NCBI GenBank assembly: GCA_033064195.1
Contig: JARBJD010000072.1
Location: 62,001 to 126,000, forward strand
Source: Blattamonas nauphoetae
Lineage: Eukaryota > Preaxostyla > Oxymonadida
Length of the DNA: 64,000 bases
Reading direction: 5' to 3'
Both the position numbers and the translations under genes were made by a program. The notes under the pieces were generated by a model that had not been told where the DNA came from, did no database searches, and saw only the letters and a program-made list of their open reading frames with translations. Shown one piece after another: positions 32,096-43,882 of this stretch. Positions within the stretch are counted from its first letter, which is position 1. Each line of letters starts with the position of its first letter.

Positions 32096-33668
32096 TACAG
32101 TCGGTCGGACTGTTGAGGAATTTGTAACTCGTCACGTCAAACCTGAAACTGTAGAATTGCATTTTTCATCGAAAATAAAAAAAGTGTCAAACCTCCGTCT
32201 GTCTCATGTGTCGACATTCGATTATCTTTCAAAATTATCAGTCAAAATTCCATATAAAGATTTGTGTGTCATTGTTGGGCACATTCTTCAACTTTCTTCG
32301 TGATCGTGTGCTGAGAGAATGAGGAGAGTATTCGATTGGAAAAAAGAAGACAACAAAGGACGATACCGGAACAACTCACAGAAGACATAGTGTGCTGGGC
32401 GCATTCAAGGGTCTTGTACAACCAGCTTGCGAAAAATGATGATCCAGTCGTGGAGGAAGAAAAGAGCGTATTTTCAAGGAATCAGAAAGCGGTGTCCTAT
32501 ACTTGATAAAAGAAGACAATAGAAGAGACAGATCATGAAATCAAACCTAAATTTTTGATAGAGAGTCAGAAAAAACACATCGTTTGGAAATCCGAAGAAC
32601 AAACCCATCTGACTTTACTAGACTCGATTCAAAACAGATCGTCCAAATTTCAAGAAGTCCGAGGGGAGCTTGTCGAACAGTGATACATAGATTTGACGAG
32701 GTTCAACTCGGTTCACATATCCAATTTTGGCTCTCAAAGTTCCATCCACTCCGGTTTATCAACGCGAGTGGAGACGACTTTCATTAGAGAGACAGATTTG
32801 CACTGATGTCTGGAAATATTTTCTTTGCTGTTTGATTTCATTGGAATTGTACTTTCAAAGTTTGAGATGAACTCAGTGTCAAAACTCCATAGATTTCAGA
32901 AGTTTACATTGTTGGTTGACACAATTATTTAGACGGCAAACAAAATATGTCCAGACATCAGTGCAAATCTGTCTTTCTAATGAAAGTCGTCTCCACTCGC
33001 GTTGATAAACCGGAGTGGATGGAACTTTGAGAGCCAAAATTGGATATGTGAACCGAGTTGAACCTCGTCAAATCTATGTATCACTGTTCGACAAGCTCCC
33101 CTCGGACTTCTTGAAATTTGGACGATCTGTTTTGAATCGAGTCTAGTAAAGTCAGATGGGTTTGTTCTTCGGATTTCCAAACGATGTGTTTTTTCTGACT
33201 CTCTATCAAAAATTTAGGTTTGATTTCATGATCTGTCTCTTCTATTGTCTTCTTTTATCAAGTATAGGACACCGCTTTCTGATTCCTTGAAAATACGCTC
33301 TTTTCTTCCTCCACGACTGGATCATCATTTTTCGCAAGCTGGTTGTACAAGACCCTTGAATGCGCCCAGCACACTATGTCTTCTGTGAGTTGTTCCGGTA
33401 TCGTCCTTTGTTGTCTTCTTTTTTCCAATCGAATACTCTCCTCATTCTCTCAGCACACGATCACGAAGAAAGTTGAAGAATGTGCCCAACAATGACACAC
33501 AAATCTTTATATGGAATTTTGACTGATAATTTTGAAAGATAATCGAATGTCGACACATGAGACAGACGGAGGTTTGACACTTTTTTTATTTTCGATGAAA
33601 AATGCAATTCTACAGTTTCAGGTTTGACGTGACGAGTTACAAATTCCTCAACAGTCCGACCGACTGTA
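32096..33668. repeat. Giant palindrome, about 740-bp arms, short loop
   Basis: Sequence from 32096 (TACAGTCGGTCGG) reads as the reverse complement of sequence ending at 33668, with symmetry centre at 32882. Arms appear essentially identical for about 690 bp (to 32787 and from 32977), then a slightly diverged stretch of about 50 bp leads into an unpaired middle of under 100 bp. The same 67-codon frame occurs in both arms (32584-32787 plus, 32977-33180 minus) but has no recognised function. No flanking duplication was found. It could be a foldback element, a locus giving double-stranded RNA, or an assembly artefact. Confidence 0.9.
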
Positions 33669-34127
33669 GGCTAAGAGGAGGACCACGTCGAAGTGCGAGT
33701 GTGCAATCCCGCTAATACAAGAAAAGAAGAATAATAGTTCATCGTCAAATGGAAATCAAAAAGGTGAAGAACAATTCAGGTAGGACAACGAAAGTGAAAG
33801 CAAAACAGTCAAACGAATGAAAATAACAATTTCTCCTTATCGATCTGAACAGCACGCATATGCTGAGATACCACAATACGTGAGTCGTGTTAATAATGCG
33901 ATAAAAAGCATGAATTAGCAGAGAGAACATCAAACGGAATAGTATCCTCCTGTTTTATGTGGTTCATATAGGCAATGGCCCTTGACAGACAAAAAGGGGA
34001 GGAAAAGTGAGCAGAAAGGCAGGGAGCAAACAAGGTGGTACACAAGTTTACGGATATTCGTCTCAACGTCGCCAAGAGGGACAACAATCACATAGCGCTG
34101 TGGATCAAAGAAATGCAGAGAGAAAGA
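33669..34127. other. Spacer between palindrome and hAT-A, no gene seen
   Basis: Only short frames. The last 8 bases before hAT-A (34128-34135, CGAATTAC) are its target duplication. Confidence 0.5.
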
Positions 34128-34149
34128 CGAATTACTAGGCTTGTCTGAC

Positions 34150-36148
34150 TAGGCTTGTCTGACCGGCACTGACCGGTCAGTTTTCACCGAAAAGTACTGA
34201 CGGTCACTGACCGGAGAAATTCTGAAACCCATAATCCGGAGTTACTATTTCTCCGTAGTGTTCTCTTTTTAAACTTTGTTTTGAGGATTTTACCTGACAA
34301 GTGTGAGAGACGATGAAACAGGTGCTAAATTGACTTAATTCGTGAGCATTACAGCATTGCAAACATAATACAACCAACCGATATCTCCAACAGAAGATAA
34401 GTCGTCAAAAAGAAGATCAATGGGTTCGATCCGACATTCATTTCATTGACCAGTTTCTTGTGAAATATTTATTAATATAACAGATTTGTAATCCATATGA
34501 AGCCACTTGTTGAAGTGGGAGACTCCGAAAGTGCAAAGAAAGAAATAAATGGCTTTGGAGTGTTGTTTTCTTCAAAAGTTGTATTTCTTCTCTCCTTCAC
34601 TCCTCTCCTCGCATCACAGTTCTCAGTCGTCTATCTCTGTCTAGAAATCCACTCTCAATCCGATGAGTGTTCACGGCTGTCACGGCACCAGTAGATGCAA
34701 CTTCGACACACATCAGTCAATTCCTCTCGGTTCTGTGCATTCACTATTGCGCACTTCGGTCATGTTGAAGACATGGTTCACCCAGTCAACAACTGGATCT
34801 TCGGTGTACACATTCTTCCCGCGAATCGACGAGTCGGCAACATTCACAACTTTCAACATGATCTTCAAAAGTTGGAGGCGATTGGCGTCTCCCTTCCCGT
34901 TCATCGATTCCGTGTAAAATGTGGAGAGCAGGGATGAGCATATTCACACTGCGAGTTTGGAGGCCGTCTCGTACGCTGAGTGGGGTGAAGGTGGAGAGGG
35001 AGACGAGTGTGCTGAGTTTGGATGGCGGAGCGGGCACCTGGTGGAGAGTGGCGAGGAGGAAATCGAGCGGGATACGAGCCGTTGATGTGATGAGAGTACA
35101 TAGGATGTTTTCAGAATGTGACTGTTTTCGTTTAGTTATCACAACTTGAAGCAATCGAAGAGTATGATGAGTGTGATTTTTCACACTTTTTTTGTTTTCC
35201 TTTTGAATCTCCAGTGTCTTAAAACACCTTCAGATCTTGTTTCTGAGAGATGGTCCAATAAACTATCATTCGAATCTCCTGATCGTCGCTTAATCTGTCG
35301 ATAGAGAGGAGCGGGATGGAAGTCTGGATAAATCATCAAAATGACGTCAAAAACATAGGAAATGAGAAGAAACATGAATCACAGACCGATCCTTTCGTTT
35401 CATGTCGTTCCCTCAGTTTGAACGAAATTTGGTTGATATCTACAACAGTTTGGATTCACTGTGGTACAATGGGGGAGAGAATCATGTTCAGCAACGCTGA
35501 ACTTTCAATGGGTTCAGACAGACCAATGGTGGATCATCTGTGAGGAAGATCGATCAGCAAGGTTTTCCGTCCACCTGCAGACACAAGTGAACCAAATAGA
35601 AACAAAAGGTTGGGGAAAGGTGATTATGCAGATAGAAATGGAGCCTTCAGCGAAGTGGCGGGCGGTGGTGGGGTTATTTGAGGTGAAATATTGAACTCAT
35701 CTGGGAAGTGGCGTTTCTCAACGTGTTCGAAGGCTGATGAGAATGTGTCAGTCACAAACGCACTTGTTAAGAATCTGTACGCATTGATTGACAGAAGTGA
35801 AGCTGAGGATGTGAGAGATGGGAGTGATGACTGATCTGCTCTTTAGCGTACCATCTTAGATTCTGTTCTGATCTAAATAGTGAATATGACAGATAAATAG
35901 AGACAAAATCATGTCAAATGCATGATAAACCAAGAGAAGAACTCAGGAAAGAAGAGGATGAGGTGAATTACACCAATACTTGAAAGAAGGCTGCGAAACG
36001 GGTTCATTCTGCATATTCAAACGTGTAGATCTGTCAGGTTACCAAAGTTTTGCGAATAGCATGTGATTTAATGATTAGATGAGATCTGACCCATTGAAGA
36101 AATCTGGACTGACACTGACCGGCACTTTTGGCCGGTCAGACAAGCCTA
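34150..36148. mobile_element. hAT-B1, intact-looking non-autonomous hAT copy
   Basis: The 1999-bp element begins TAGGCTTGTCTGACCGGC and ends GCCGGTCAGACAAGCCTA. It inserted 14 bp inside the left end of hAT-A, with the duplication TGTCTGAC at 34142-34149 and 36149-36156. It is nearly identical to hAT-B2 at 50538-52534; the length differs by 2 bp, explained by two one-base run-length differences (near 35189 and 35471). Confidence 0.95.
34713..35184 (-). pseudogene. Coding-like passenger in hAT-B1
   Basis: Two minus-strand frames overlap in order. The upstream one has LDFLLATLHQVPAPPSKLST and VNMLIPALH; the downstream one has NRLQLLKIMLKVVNVADSSI and DPVVDWVNHVFNMTEV. The helical leucine pattern suggests an ARM/HEAT-like host exon with one frame change near 34910. 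Family and origin are uncertain. The same sequence is in hAT-B2 (51101-51572). Confidence 0.4.
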
Positions 36149-36527
36149 TGTCTGACCGGCACTGACCGGTCAGTTTTCACCGAAAAGTACTGACGGTCAC
36201 TGACCGGAGAAATACCAGAACCCATAGTCCAGAGTTACAATTTCTCCGAAGTGTTTTCATTTTGATCCGAGATTTGCAGAAATCCCATGAAAATCAACGT
36301 AATTTCTGCTGCAGATGATTGGATTGAATTATTGTCACTTCATTCAGGCCGTCTCACTCTTCTTTACAGGCATTTGAAGATCGTGCGGTTCTTCAAAACA
36401 GTTATGGACGGATGATCGTTCTGATTCGTCATCTCTTACAGAAACCATTATAGCTGCAAGTCCTACTTCTGTGAAATGAATCACAACGACATATTCATTT
36501 GACAATAATGCAAGAAAAGATGGTATT

Positions 36528-37123
36528 GTGATGTCATCCGACTCATTCTCATTTCGCTCATCAATCCCCTTATTATCCCTAAATTCATCTCATCTCGTTT
36601 TTTTCTTCTATTTTCTCAGGATCTCTTGCCTCTGCTGTTCCATCATCGTCTTGTACGATCTGCTGCATGCCGTTTTCTTCACGGTCAAGTTCCAGTTCTA
36701 TCCTAGCTGTTTATGTGGAAATCTCATTGATCTTTGTCGTCGGTTTGATTCTTGGATATTCTTGGGGTGATCGTTCCATCTCAGTCCAACCAAAAGGGTC
36801 GAATCTTTGATTTCAGAGGCGAATCTGAATTTACCACCCACAACGACAGCAGATACACTCCCTCCATTCATTTCATTCCATCTCCACTGCCACTACTATT
36901 CTCAGCCATCAACCACAATGAAGTGAGATTTTACAAAACCGAAACAACGTCCAGAACCATCGATCAAACAGCAACGAACAGAAAAGAAGAGAAGTAGTTT
37001 GTCACACATGTTCCTCATCTCTTATTCCAACTCTCTGTCCATTCAGAAACTCAATGTTGTGCTGAAGTTGATTCTCGATAAGGTTGGAGGGAAGAATCCG
37101 GATCTCGTTGTGAAAGTTTGATG
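36528..37123 (+). pseudogene. Coding-like passenger exons in hAT-A, plus strand
   Basis: A frame at 36752-36997 ends RTIDQTATNRKEEK; after a GT-AG gap, 37046-37123 reads KLNVVLKLILDKVGGKNPDL and stops. The second piece looks like a real helical exon. The hydrophobic frame at 36528-36770 may be intronic. No family is recognised. Confidence 0.3.
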
Positions 37124-37227
37124 ATCAGTGCAAACATAGACCAAGACTGGACTTATTGTATTGTCATTTCTCGCTTTACTTCATCTGGTCTTCATCAACA
37201 AAACAACACTCGATGTGAATGTCAAAA

Positions 37228-37866
37228 CTAAATAAAATCTGAGAGATTAAGTGAACGGGATCTTCTCCAGCCGACTGATTGTGGAGAAAGGAGAATGTCT
37301 GTGACAAGACCAGATGATTTCTCCAACAGCTGCTGACTGACACTTGTGACAACGAAAAGATTGGAGGGTACGTGGATGAATATCAGATGCACTCCCTGCA
37401 CACAGCCATCCACATACTCCACAACTGTCAACTTCTTCTCTGCTGCGTTAGAAGGGGAGAAGCCCATCCGATGTGGGGAGTCCATCTGACAAGTGCGGTG
37501 AGTGAGGAACAGTGTCAGAGTGCTCAGACAGATCGAGGAAGCCGAACTGAGAAGGCGGTGGAGAGACGATGGTTGGGTTTGGAGTGTGTTGAAGGCTGTC
37601 GACGCTGCCGTTCTATTATGGGTGTGTTGGTGTTGGGTTCCCTTTCGACTAGAGAGTGGCTGGGAGAAACTCATGCCCTTCGATTGTTGCTGTGTCGTCG
37701 GCCACGGCAACACCTGATGAGGACGTTGCCGGCATTGGTGCAACATCAAGTTCTGTCTGATGAGTAGGATCTTGTCGAGGAAGGTCGTTTCGGAGGGAAT
37801 TTGGACTTTCCTGGCATAAACAGCAGGAGGGATAACTTCAATCGCATGTTGGTCAGTATCCCACAA
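37228..37866 (-). pseudogene. Unassigned frame in hAT-A, minus strand
   Basis: A 212-codon frame. Its C-terminal third (VVEYVDGCVQGVHLIFIHVP, SQQLLEKSSGLVTDILLS) looks protein-like; the rest is Ser/His/Gln-rich. It may be a captured exon running into noncoding sequence. No product can be named. Confidence 0.25.
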
Positions 37867-38467
37867 GTGCTAGAGAGCAGCAGTGGCAGAAATCCGAAGT
37901 GGCGTCAGGGCAGAGGGGAAAGCAGACAAGAGAGTCATACTCGATAGAGATATGATGGAGAGGAGTGAACGGGGACAACAAAAGTCTGAGAGGTAGAAAA
38001 AGGAGGAAAAGAGACTTGATTAGATGGACTGATGACGTCGCAATGAATGGAAGTCTGAAATCAACAAAAAAGAGATTGAAATGCGAAAAGAAGACCTTGA
38101 AACTGTCCTGTGACTTCGATTCACGATGAGAGCAAAAGATTGAGGAGACGTCATCAAGATGTGTGTTTCGGCTCCGATTAGTCCTGAATCCCGTATTGAG
38201 GTCGATTATCTGAAGAAAAGTGAGAATAAGACAGAGATGGTGAGAAAAAATCAGTTCCAACGAACGAGGAACGTAGAGCCGAACAAATAATTGAAACCAG
38301 AGTGCCAAACGGTATCCAGAAGCAGCTTCCAACATGCATATCTGTAAATGTCTTAGTTTCTTGTTCATAGCACGTGATTTCATGATCAGGTTAGATCTGA
38401 CCCTTTGAAAAATTTCGGACTGACACTGACCGGCACTTTTGGCCGGTCAGACAAGCCTACGAATTAC

Positions 38468-38922
38468 AATAGAAAACAAGGCAGGCATCATGATCCGGGT
38501 ACATAGATAAGGATATATGGATTTTTCGGAGAGATTGTGGGAAAACGTTTAATCATGGTTGGATCGAAGTTGGTTCACTGTGTGTCGTTTTTGACTCATG
38601 AAGATTCATCCAGTGGATGTGCCACAGAATCTAAACTACTCAAGCACGAACTTCCACCAATCAATACACAATTGATGATGAAACGTACCGAAATCCGTAT
38701 GGAGGGTGAATCACTCAGGATGTCCGATTTCCAGAGATGATGTTCTCCACGAGGATGTCGATACTGTCAAGAAGCTGGGACACTCAATCTTTATTCAGTC
38801 AAAAGAGAGGAGATTCAAAAGATGGCATGAAACAACGACGAACAAGAAAGAACATAGAATGATCTACAAACAGAACGGAGGGTTGGTGTTCTCTGTGAAA
38901 ACGAGAAGAGAGTCAGCCCTAC
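38468..38922. other. Spacer right of hAT-A, no gene seen
   Basis: Only short frames. It follows the hAT-A target duplication CGAATTAC (38460-38467). Confidence 0.45.
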
Positions 38923-39125
38923 CAAGGAGTCACGTTTCCACCGATGTCAATCAAAATAGGGCGAACAACGCGAATGGGCTGCCATTTGTTCCACGGTGGG
39001 TCGTCGTACGCTTTGATGTGATATTCCAGCAAGTCGTCCAGACCATCCTCCTTCAGCTGCCTGAACACTTCAGCTGATCGCTCGTGACGAGGGATGTCGT
39101 CGCTGTCTTCGTGTAGATTCTATCG
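38923..39125 (-). pseudogene. C-terminal fragment of an ARM-family gene
   Basis: After a possible acceptor (CACGATAG) near 39126, the minus-strand frame reads AEVFRQLKEDGLDDLLEYHI and ends VTPW-TAG. The 'LKEDGLDDLLEYH' helix matches the family C-terminus (LRMEGLEDVIEEK in 42824-43882; QNEGLDDTVDIML near 59310). Upstream parts are missing, so this is a remnant or an exon whose partners were not found. Confidence 0.45.
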
Positions 39126-39239
39126 TGAATGCTTGTGCCCAAGATCACTCGATATTCCTGTCGGGTTTGAGAATGTTCTGAATTCATTGTCTCCATCGTG
39201 CTGGTGCTTTGTCATGCAATCTCTCTCCCCAACAATCCC

Positions 39240-42200
39240 TCAGATGAAGAAACTCAAGAAATCCAATCCTTCCATCTCTTCCTTCAGTCTCACTCGTCGA
39301 ATCGTGTTCAGAAGAATCCCAATCATAGTAATTCCATTTTCGTAATCCTCCAGAAATGGAGAATGAGACGCAGCGACGATAACATCTCTCAACACTCCAT
39401 TCCGCACAAGTAACATTCGCTCAGAGTCCATGCACATCTGAACGAACCGTTTGCAGAACTCCAAGACGAGAGAGACACGAGCTGGTTCAGGAAACCTGGA
39501 GGAGATGAATACAAGAAAGGCAGACAGCAACGATTCCAACAGTTCCAACACTCTCTTCACAAACAGTGTGTGGCGATGGATGGCTGCATGAAGAACGTAG
39601 AACAAAGAAGAGATGACACACTTTCAGGAGTGAACCAACGAAGGAAGAAAATGAAAATGCGGTGTCCGAGCTCGATGTTCTCTTCCTGACAGTAAAGATC
39701 GATCAACATCGGGAATCCAGGATCGTTTCGATCAATCCAAAGCTTTGACATTTCCGACTCTTCGCAGATGGATGGCAGGATGTGGTGTCGGGATGGGTGG
39801 AGTGACCGGACATGGGCGATGAGAGGAGAATCGAAGGATGACGGGATTTGGAACCACGTCATCCAAATCGCTTCGCTTTGAGCGATCCAGCACATCCTCT
39901 CGTTTTCCTTGTCGACTGGATCTGTGTGAAGAAGCATCTTGAACACGTCGACGAGTGAGATGCAGTCCCCAAACGGATTCGTGAATTGCATCAGTTTCCA
40001 AATTGTGTGCATCACAAATCTCTGTTCGTGCTTTTCAACTAACTGTAGTGGCTGACAAGACATGAAGAAGCGGAGAAGGAGAGGAGGAGGGAATTGTGTG
40101 ATCAGGATCATCATCTCAAACGAGAAATTGCGTTTCGGCTGCATGCCTACCATGATCACCTTCGCCAGGCGAGCAGAAGCGATGGAACTGAGGCGAAGGT
40201 GTTGACTGCGCATGAAGAACGAGTGGAGACCGAAGAGCGGCGTGTAAAGAAGAGTCGGGGAGTTGTCGAGCACTGAATCCAAAAGATGGATGACAAGTTG
40301 CGACGGATCGGTTCGGAGCGTCTGTTCGAAGAACAGGTCTAGAAAGCGGAAGTGGGGATCACATCGAGGGTCGACAGAGCAGTGATGGACAAAGAACGAT
40401 GGAATCTTGTGGATCTGAGAAACATCGACCTTCTCAGCCATCGTGTCGTGCACAATCGCTTCCAACAAGTTGCAAGGAAATGCGATGTTGTAATGGACGG
40501 AGAGAATGAAGGCGAACAACAAGTGATGCAGCGTGAATGGAGGTGTCGAAGATCCAGCCTGTTTCACGTCAGTCCGTCTCGAGAGACGAGCAAGAGCGTT
40601 ATTTCTGCGCTCGAACTGGAGAATGATGTTCAGTGTTGTTCGTTCGTCGAGAGAGCAGATGTAATCGTTGACATATATGATGTTTAGGAACATGATGGAG
40701 AGATCGAACAGAAGCGGGTCGGAGAGATCTGCTGAGACGAATCCATCAAAGTCAAAATGGGACAGTGTCAAAGGAATGGGTGGGTTCATCTCATTCCATT
40801 CACTTTCAAAGTAGTGGACCCATAAATTGAGCAGAGTGCTCTGTTCTTCACGTTCACCATCTCGAAACGAATATCGAAGACTCCTAAATAGGACATCGCG
40901 TGGATCGATGAATCCGATATAGGACAGAATTCGATCAATCAGAAACGTTGAACCGCGTCTGATGAAACGATTTCGAGAAGAGAGAGTCGACACAAGTCTC
41001 TCCAAAAAGGTGAGAGGGTCAACAATACAGTTGATGCCTTTTGTTGCGCGACAGCATTGGTAACACCGATGCAGTGTTTGAAGAAGGATGACGTCGTCTT
41101 CTTCATCGAAAAGCGAAATGTCGAATCGTTCGTTCAGGTCAAGTTCCAGCGACGACGCAGAAAGTGCGGAGGAGTGGAGTTCGACATCATACAAGGCAGG
41201 GCGAGGAGGGGGCGGAGGGGAGAGGATCGAGGGAGCAGAGAGGAGGTCGTGAATCATTCCCAACATCTCCACACGCGGTGTACTGAGATATGGCAAAGTG
41301 ATGACATCCTGGATGGAGAGCGAGGAAGGAAGCGCTGTCTCGAGTGAGTGAGTTGGGTTCGAATAGGCCACAGACGATGAGTGGGAATATGTGGAATCAA
41401 TTGAAGAAGCTGTGGGTTCTCTTTCAACAGTCGACTGGAACAATTCGGAAGCGTGACTTGACGAGGAAACGCTTCCCATTTCCATCACCAAACTTGCAGT
41501 CAGATCAGCAATTCCCTCAAATTGCACATCCATCGGAAAGGGATCGGTTTCGTGTGGAGACAGGGGATGATCGTTGGGTGCTTCGAAGTTGGTGTTCAGA
41601 AGGAAGTGTTGGAGAGAAATCAGAGATTGCTGGAAATACCATTTCTGGAGGAAAGTGATGTCCTTCTTCAAAGTGAGAGGGAAAATGTAACGATCAAAAA
41701 TGACAAACCGGGGTTTCTTCCTTTTCAGCAATACTTTTCACCAATTTGATAAAATGTTCAAAAATGACATGTTTCTCTTTCACCCTTTCTGGCGAATGTG
41801 ACTTCAGGATCTCTCTCACGGGATCAATAAGTTGCTTTGTTTTATAAACATCCGGTTCCTGCAAGAATGAGTCATTTTGGAGAATAAAAGCTCCATTGTC
41901 CTTGTGAGGCCAGAGCGCATACTCAAAATTCCAGCTCAAATTTTGGGCAAGGAATGGCTCTCGGTCAGGAAGTTCTTTTTTGTAGAAGTGGTATTGTTGC
42001 TTGAAGAGATCTGTAAAGAAGCGATCAGGATGATGAGAAGGGAGAAGATCCCCAGAAAGCGTGAATGTCTTCACAAGTTCAATCATGATCGCGGCGAAGA
42101 GAGTCTCAGGTTTGGAGGGATCCAAAGGATGTGAGAAATGTTCAGAAAATGCGGGGCTGAGGAAGGATTGATGGAAGAGTCGGCAGAAGACGGAGAGGTC

Positions 42201-42508
42201 AGAAGAGAAGGCGTTGTCTCGTTTCGAAGAAGATTTTGACGACGAGAGAGCTGAGTCAGCAATAAGACAGACAATAATACACACCGACGTGAATCAGGTG
42301 GTGGACGTCAATTCTCACGTCATCAACGGTCAGAGGAGGAGCATACGGATTCAGTTTCAATCGATTGTTCAAACCAATCACCCCTTCCACAAACCACACC
42401 ATGATATCCTACAAGATAAAGGAAATGAATAGATAATACAGTCCAGTATATCTTCCGCTGTTTTGTTAGGAGACTGGCGATGAACTTGAACTTCGGTTGC
42501 GGAATCAT
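39240..42508 (-). CDS. Large HEAT-like protein, five exons with tiny introns
   Basis: Exons 42508-42440, 42408-42285, 42250-41709, 41665-39622 and 39583-39240 join in phase to 1040 residues and TGA. Introns are 31, 34, 43 and 38 nt, all GT-AG; each restores frame exactly. The protein is helical throughout, with solenoid-like segments (FKFIASLLTKQRKIYW, LLNLWVHYFESEWNEM, LFGLHSFFMRSQHLRLSS). There are no catalytic motifs. The N-terminal exon begins MIPQPKFKF; an in-frame TGA lies upstream but an earlier exon via an acceptor at about 42568 is possible. The C-terminus has LLESLLSAFLVFISS and RLKEEMEGLDFLSFF. I do not recognise a named family; scaffold or E3-like roles are possible. Confidence 0.75.
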
Positions 42509-42823
42509 TGAAACGTATGGGTCGATTAATCCGTCGTTTCTCCAACTGACTAATGATCATCCAAAAAAGAGTCAGGAGTCAATCTCCCCAATCACGTTCG
42601 ACCGACACGCCGTTAGCTTGGATAGAATTCTCCCAGACTGAAAAAAACAACTAGAGAAGATTTGAGCTCATGTGATATTACTGAATCAAAAACAATAACT
42701 CTGAACACGAGAATTCTGAGGCGAAGCAGGAGTGGTGGAGGGAGACACAAAAAAGTGTTGGTTGTTCAAATGAAGTCACTCGCAATCCGAAAGGATCCTT
42801 GTCCGTTTCTACCAACGCCATGG

Positions 42824-43882
42824 TCAGTTCATACCCAGCAGAGTGTTCCATTCAATCGAGTTGATAACAATCCATCCCCCGTAGGCCGAAGAAGTATCGT
42901 TTCGTAGCTTTTCCTCAATCACATCCTCCAAGCCCTCCATTCTCAACATTCGAAGCATTGTCTTCCACATCTGTCGCACCTGTCCCCTTTTTTTGTTCCA
43001 TTCTTGCTGGACAGCGACCATCAAAGACAGAAAATAAAAATTGGGGCCATCAATTTCGAAGAAGGTGAGACAACTTGGGATCGTGAGACAGACTGGCATA
43101 TGAAGAACAAATTCCATTGTCGGTTCATAATAAGCACATATTCGGAGGAGGAGAGGGAGGAATTCCATAACGTACATGGATTGGCTTCCATCGACGATCG
43201 AATAGCGGTTCACACACAAATGCCAAATATACTTCTCCGAAGGCACGAGAACTTGCTTCAAGACCGTCTCGTGAACATTTTGTTGTTCAGTGTCTTCTTC
43301 AATTCCGAGTTCTGTGAGGCCATTTGGAGTTGAGAGCCCGAGTGACTTGGTGATGCTCAACAACAGACATTTGTGGATATCTTCTGTTTTTGCAAAAGAA
43401 AGAGACAGTGGATTGAGAGTGGTGATAAGGTGAGGGATCAGATCAGCTTGCACGAGGGTAAGGAGCAGTTTATCGGAACAGATCCTGACAAGAGAAATCA
43501 ACATCTCCATTGCTGCTGTGGCGATGTCCTGACTGGAAGAAGAAATGAGTACCGCAATGCACTGTACGAAAGCTGTCGAAGAATCACCAGTGTTCGACGA
43601 GAAACTGCTGAGAAAATCATCTGCCGATAATCGAGTCCGAGGATCCACATATTCCAGAAATTCAACAGCTTTCTCTTCCAGAGAGTCATCAAGTGCAGGC
43701 TGCAACTTCAATGTGGCAGCGAGAGATCGAAATATAACGGCCTTTCCATGTCCAGATTTATTTCGATTGTATTGCCAATTCACGAACGGCGAGCAATCCA
43801 TCGAAAAGGAGGACTGAGAGGAGGACAGATGAGAGCGTGTTGTACTTGAGAAAGTGTCTGTTTTCTTGTCAATCTCCGTCAT
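42824..43882 (-). CDS. ARM-like lineage family protein, tandem copy 1
   Basis: 352 residues, no intron, ATG at 43882, stop TGA. The N-terminus is Ser-rich (MTEIDKKTDTFSSTTRSHLS), then the family hallmark DCSPFVNW, a RSLAATLKLQPALDDSLEEK segment, and helical repeats (AMEMLISLVRICSDKLLLTL). The C-terminus carries IPSCLTFFE and MLRMLRMEGLEDVIEEK. It is an armadillo/HEAT-like solenoid by pattern; the function is unknown. Copies 2 and 3 follow at 45250 and 49524 on the same strand, so the family expanded in tandem. Confidence 0.75.
   Translation of the reverse strand: MTEIDKKTDTFSSTTRSHLSSSQSSFSMDCSPFVNWQYNRNKSGHGKAVIFRSLAATLKLQPALDDSLEEKAVEFLEYVDPRTRLSADDFLSSFSSNTGDSSTAFVQCIAVLISSSSQDIATAAMEMLISLVRICSDKLLLTLVQADLIPHLITTLNPLSLSFAKTEDIHKCLLLSITKSLGLSTPNGLTELGIEEDTEQQNVHETVLKQVLVPSEKYIWHLCVNRYSIVDGSQSMYVMEFLPLLLRICAYYEPTMEFVLHMPVCLTIPSCLTFFEIDGPNFYFLSLMVAVQQEWNKKRGQVRQMWKTMLRMLRMEGLEDVIEEKLRNDTSSAYGGWIVINSIEWNTLLGMN

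Larger units (their letters stand above)
34136..38459. mobile_element. hAT-A, hAT-like transposon with hAT-B1 nested in its end
   Basis: The left end TAGGCTTGTCTGAC (34136-34149) is interrupted by hAT-B1 and resumes TGTCTGACCGGCACTGACC at 36149. The right end GGTCAGACAAGCCTA stops at 38459. Its own 8-bp duplication CGAATTAC lies at 34128-34135 and 38460-38467. Without hAT-B1 the element is about 2317 bp. Internal sequence differs from hAT-1 and hAT-B apart from the ends. No transposase was seen. Confidence 0.92.

Noticed and set aside
32096-33668. The palindrome as a transposon with long inverted ends
   Set aside because: No target duplication could be found at its borders and the ends share nothing with the hAT-like or Mutator-like ends here, so it was kept as a repeat only.
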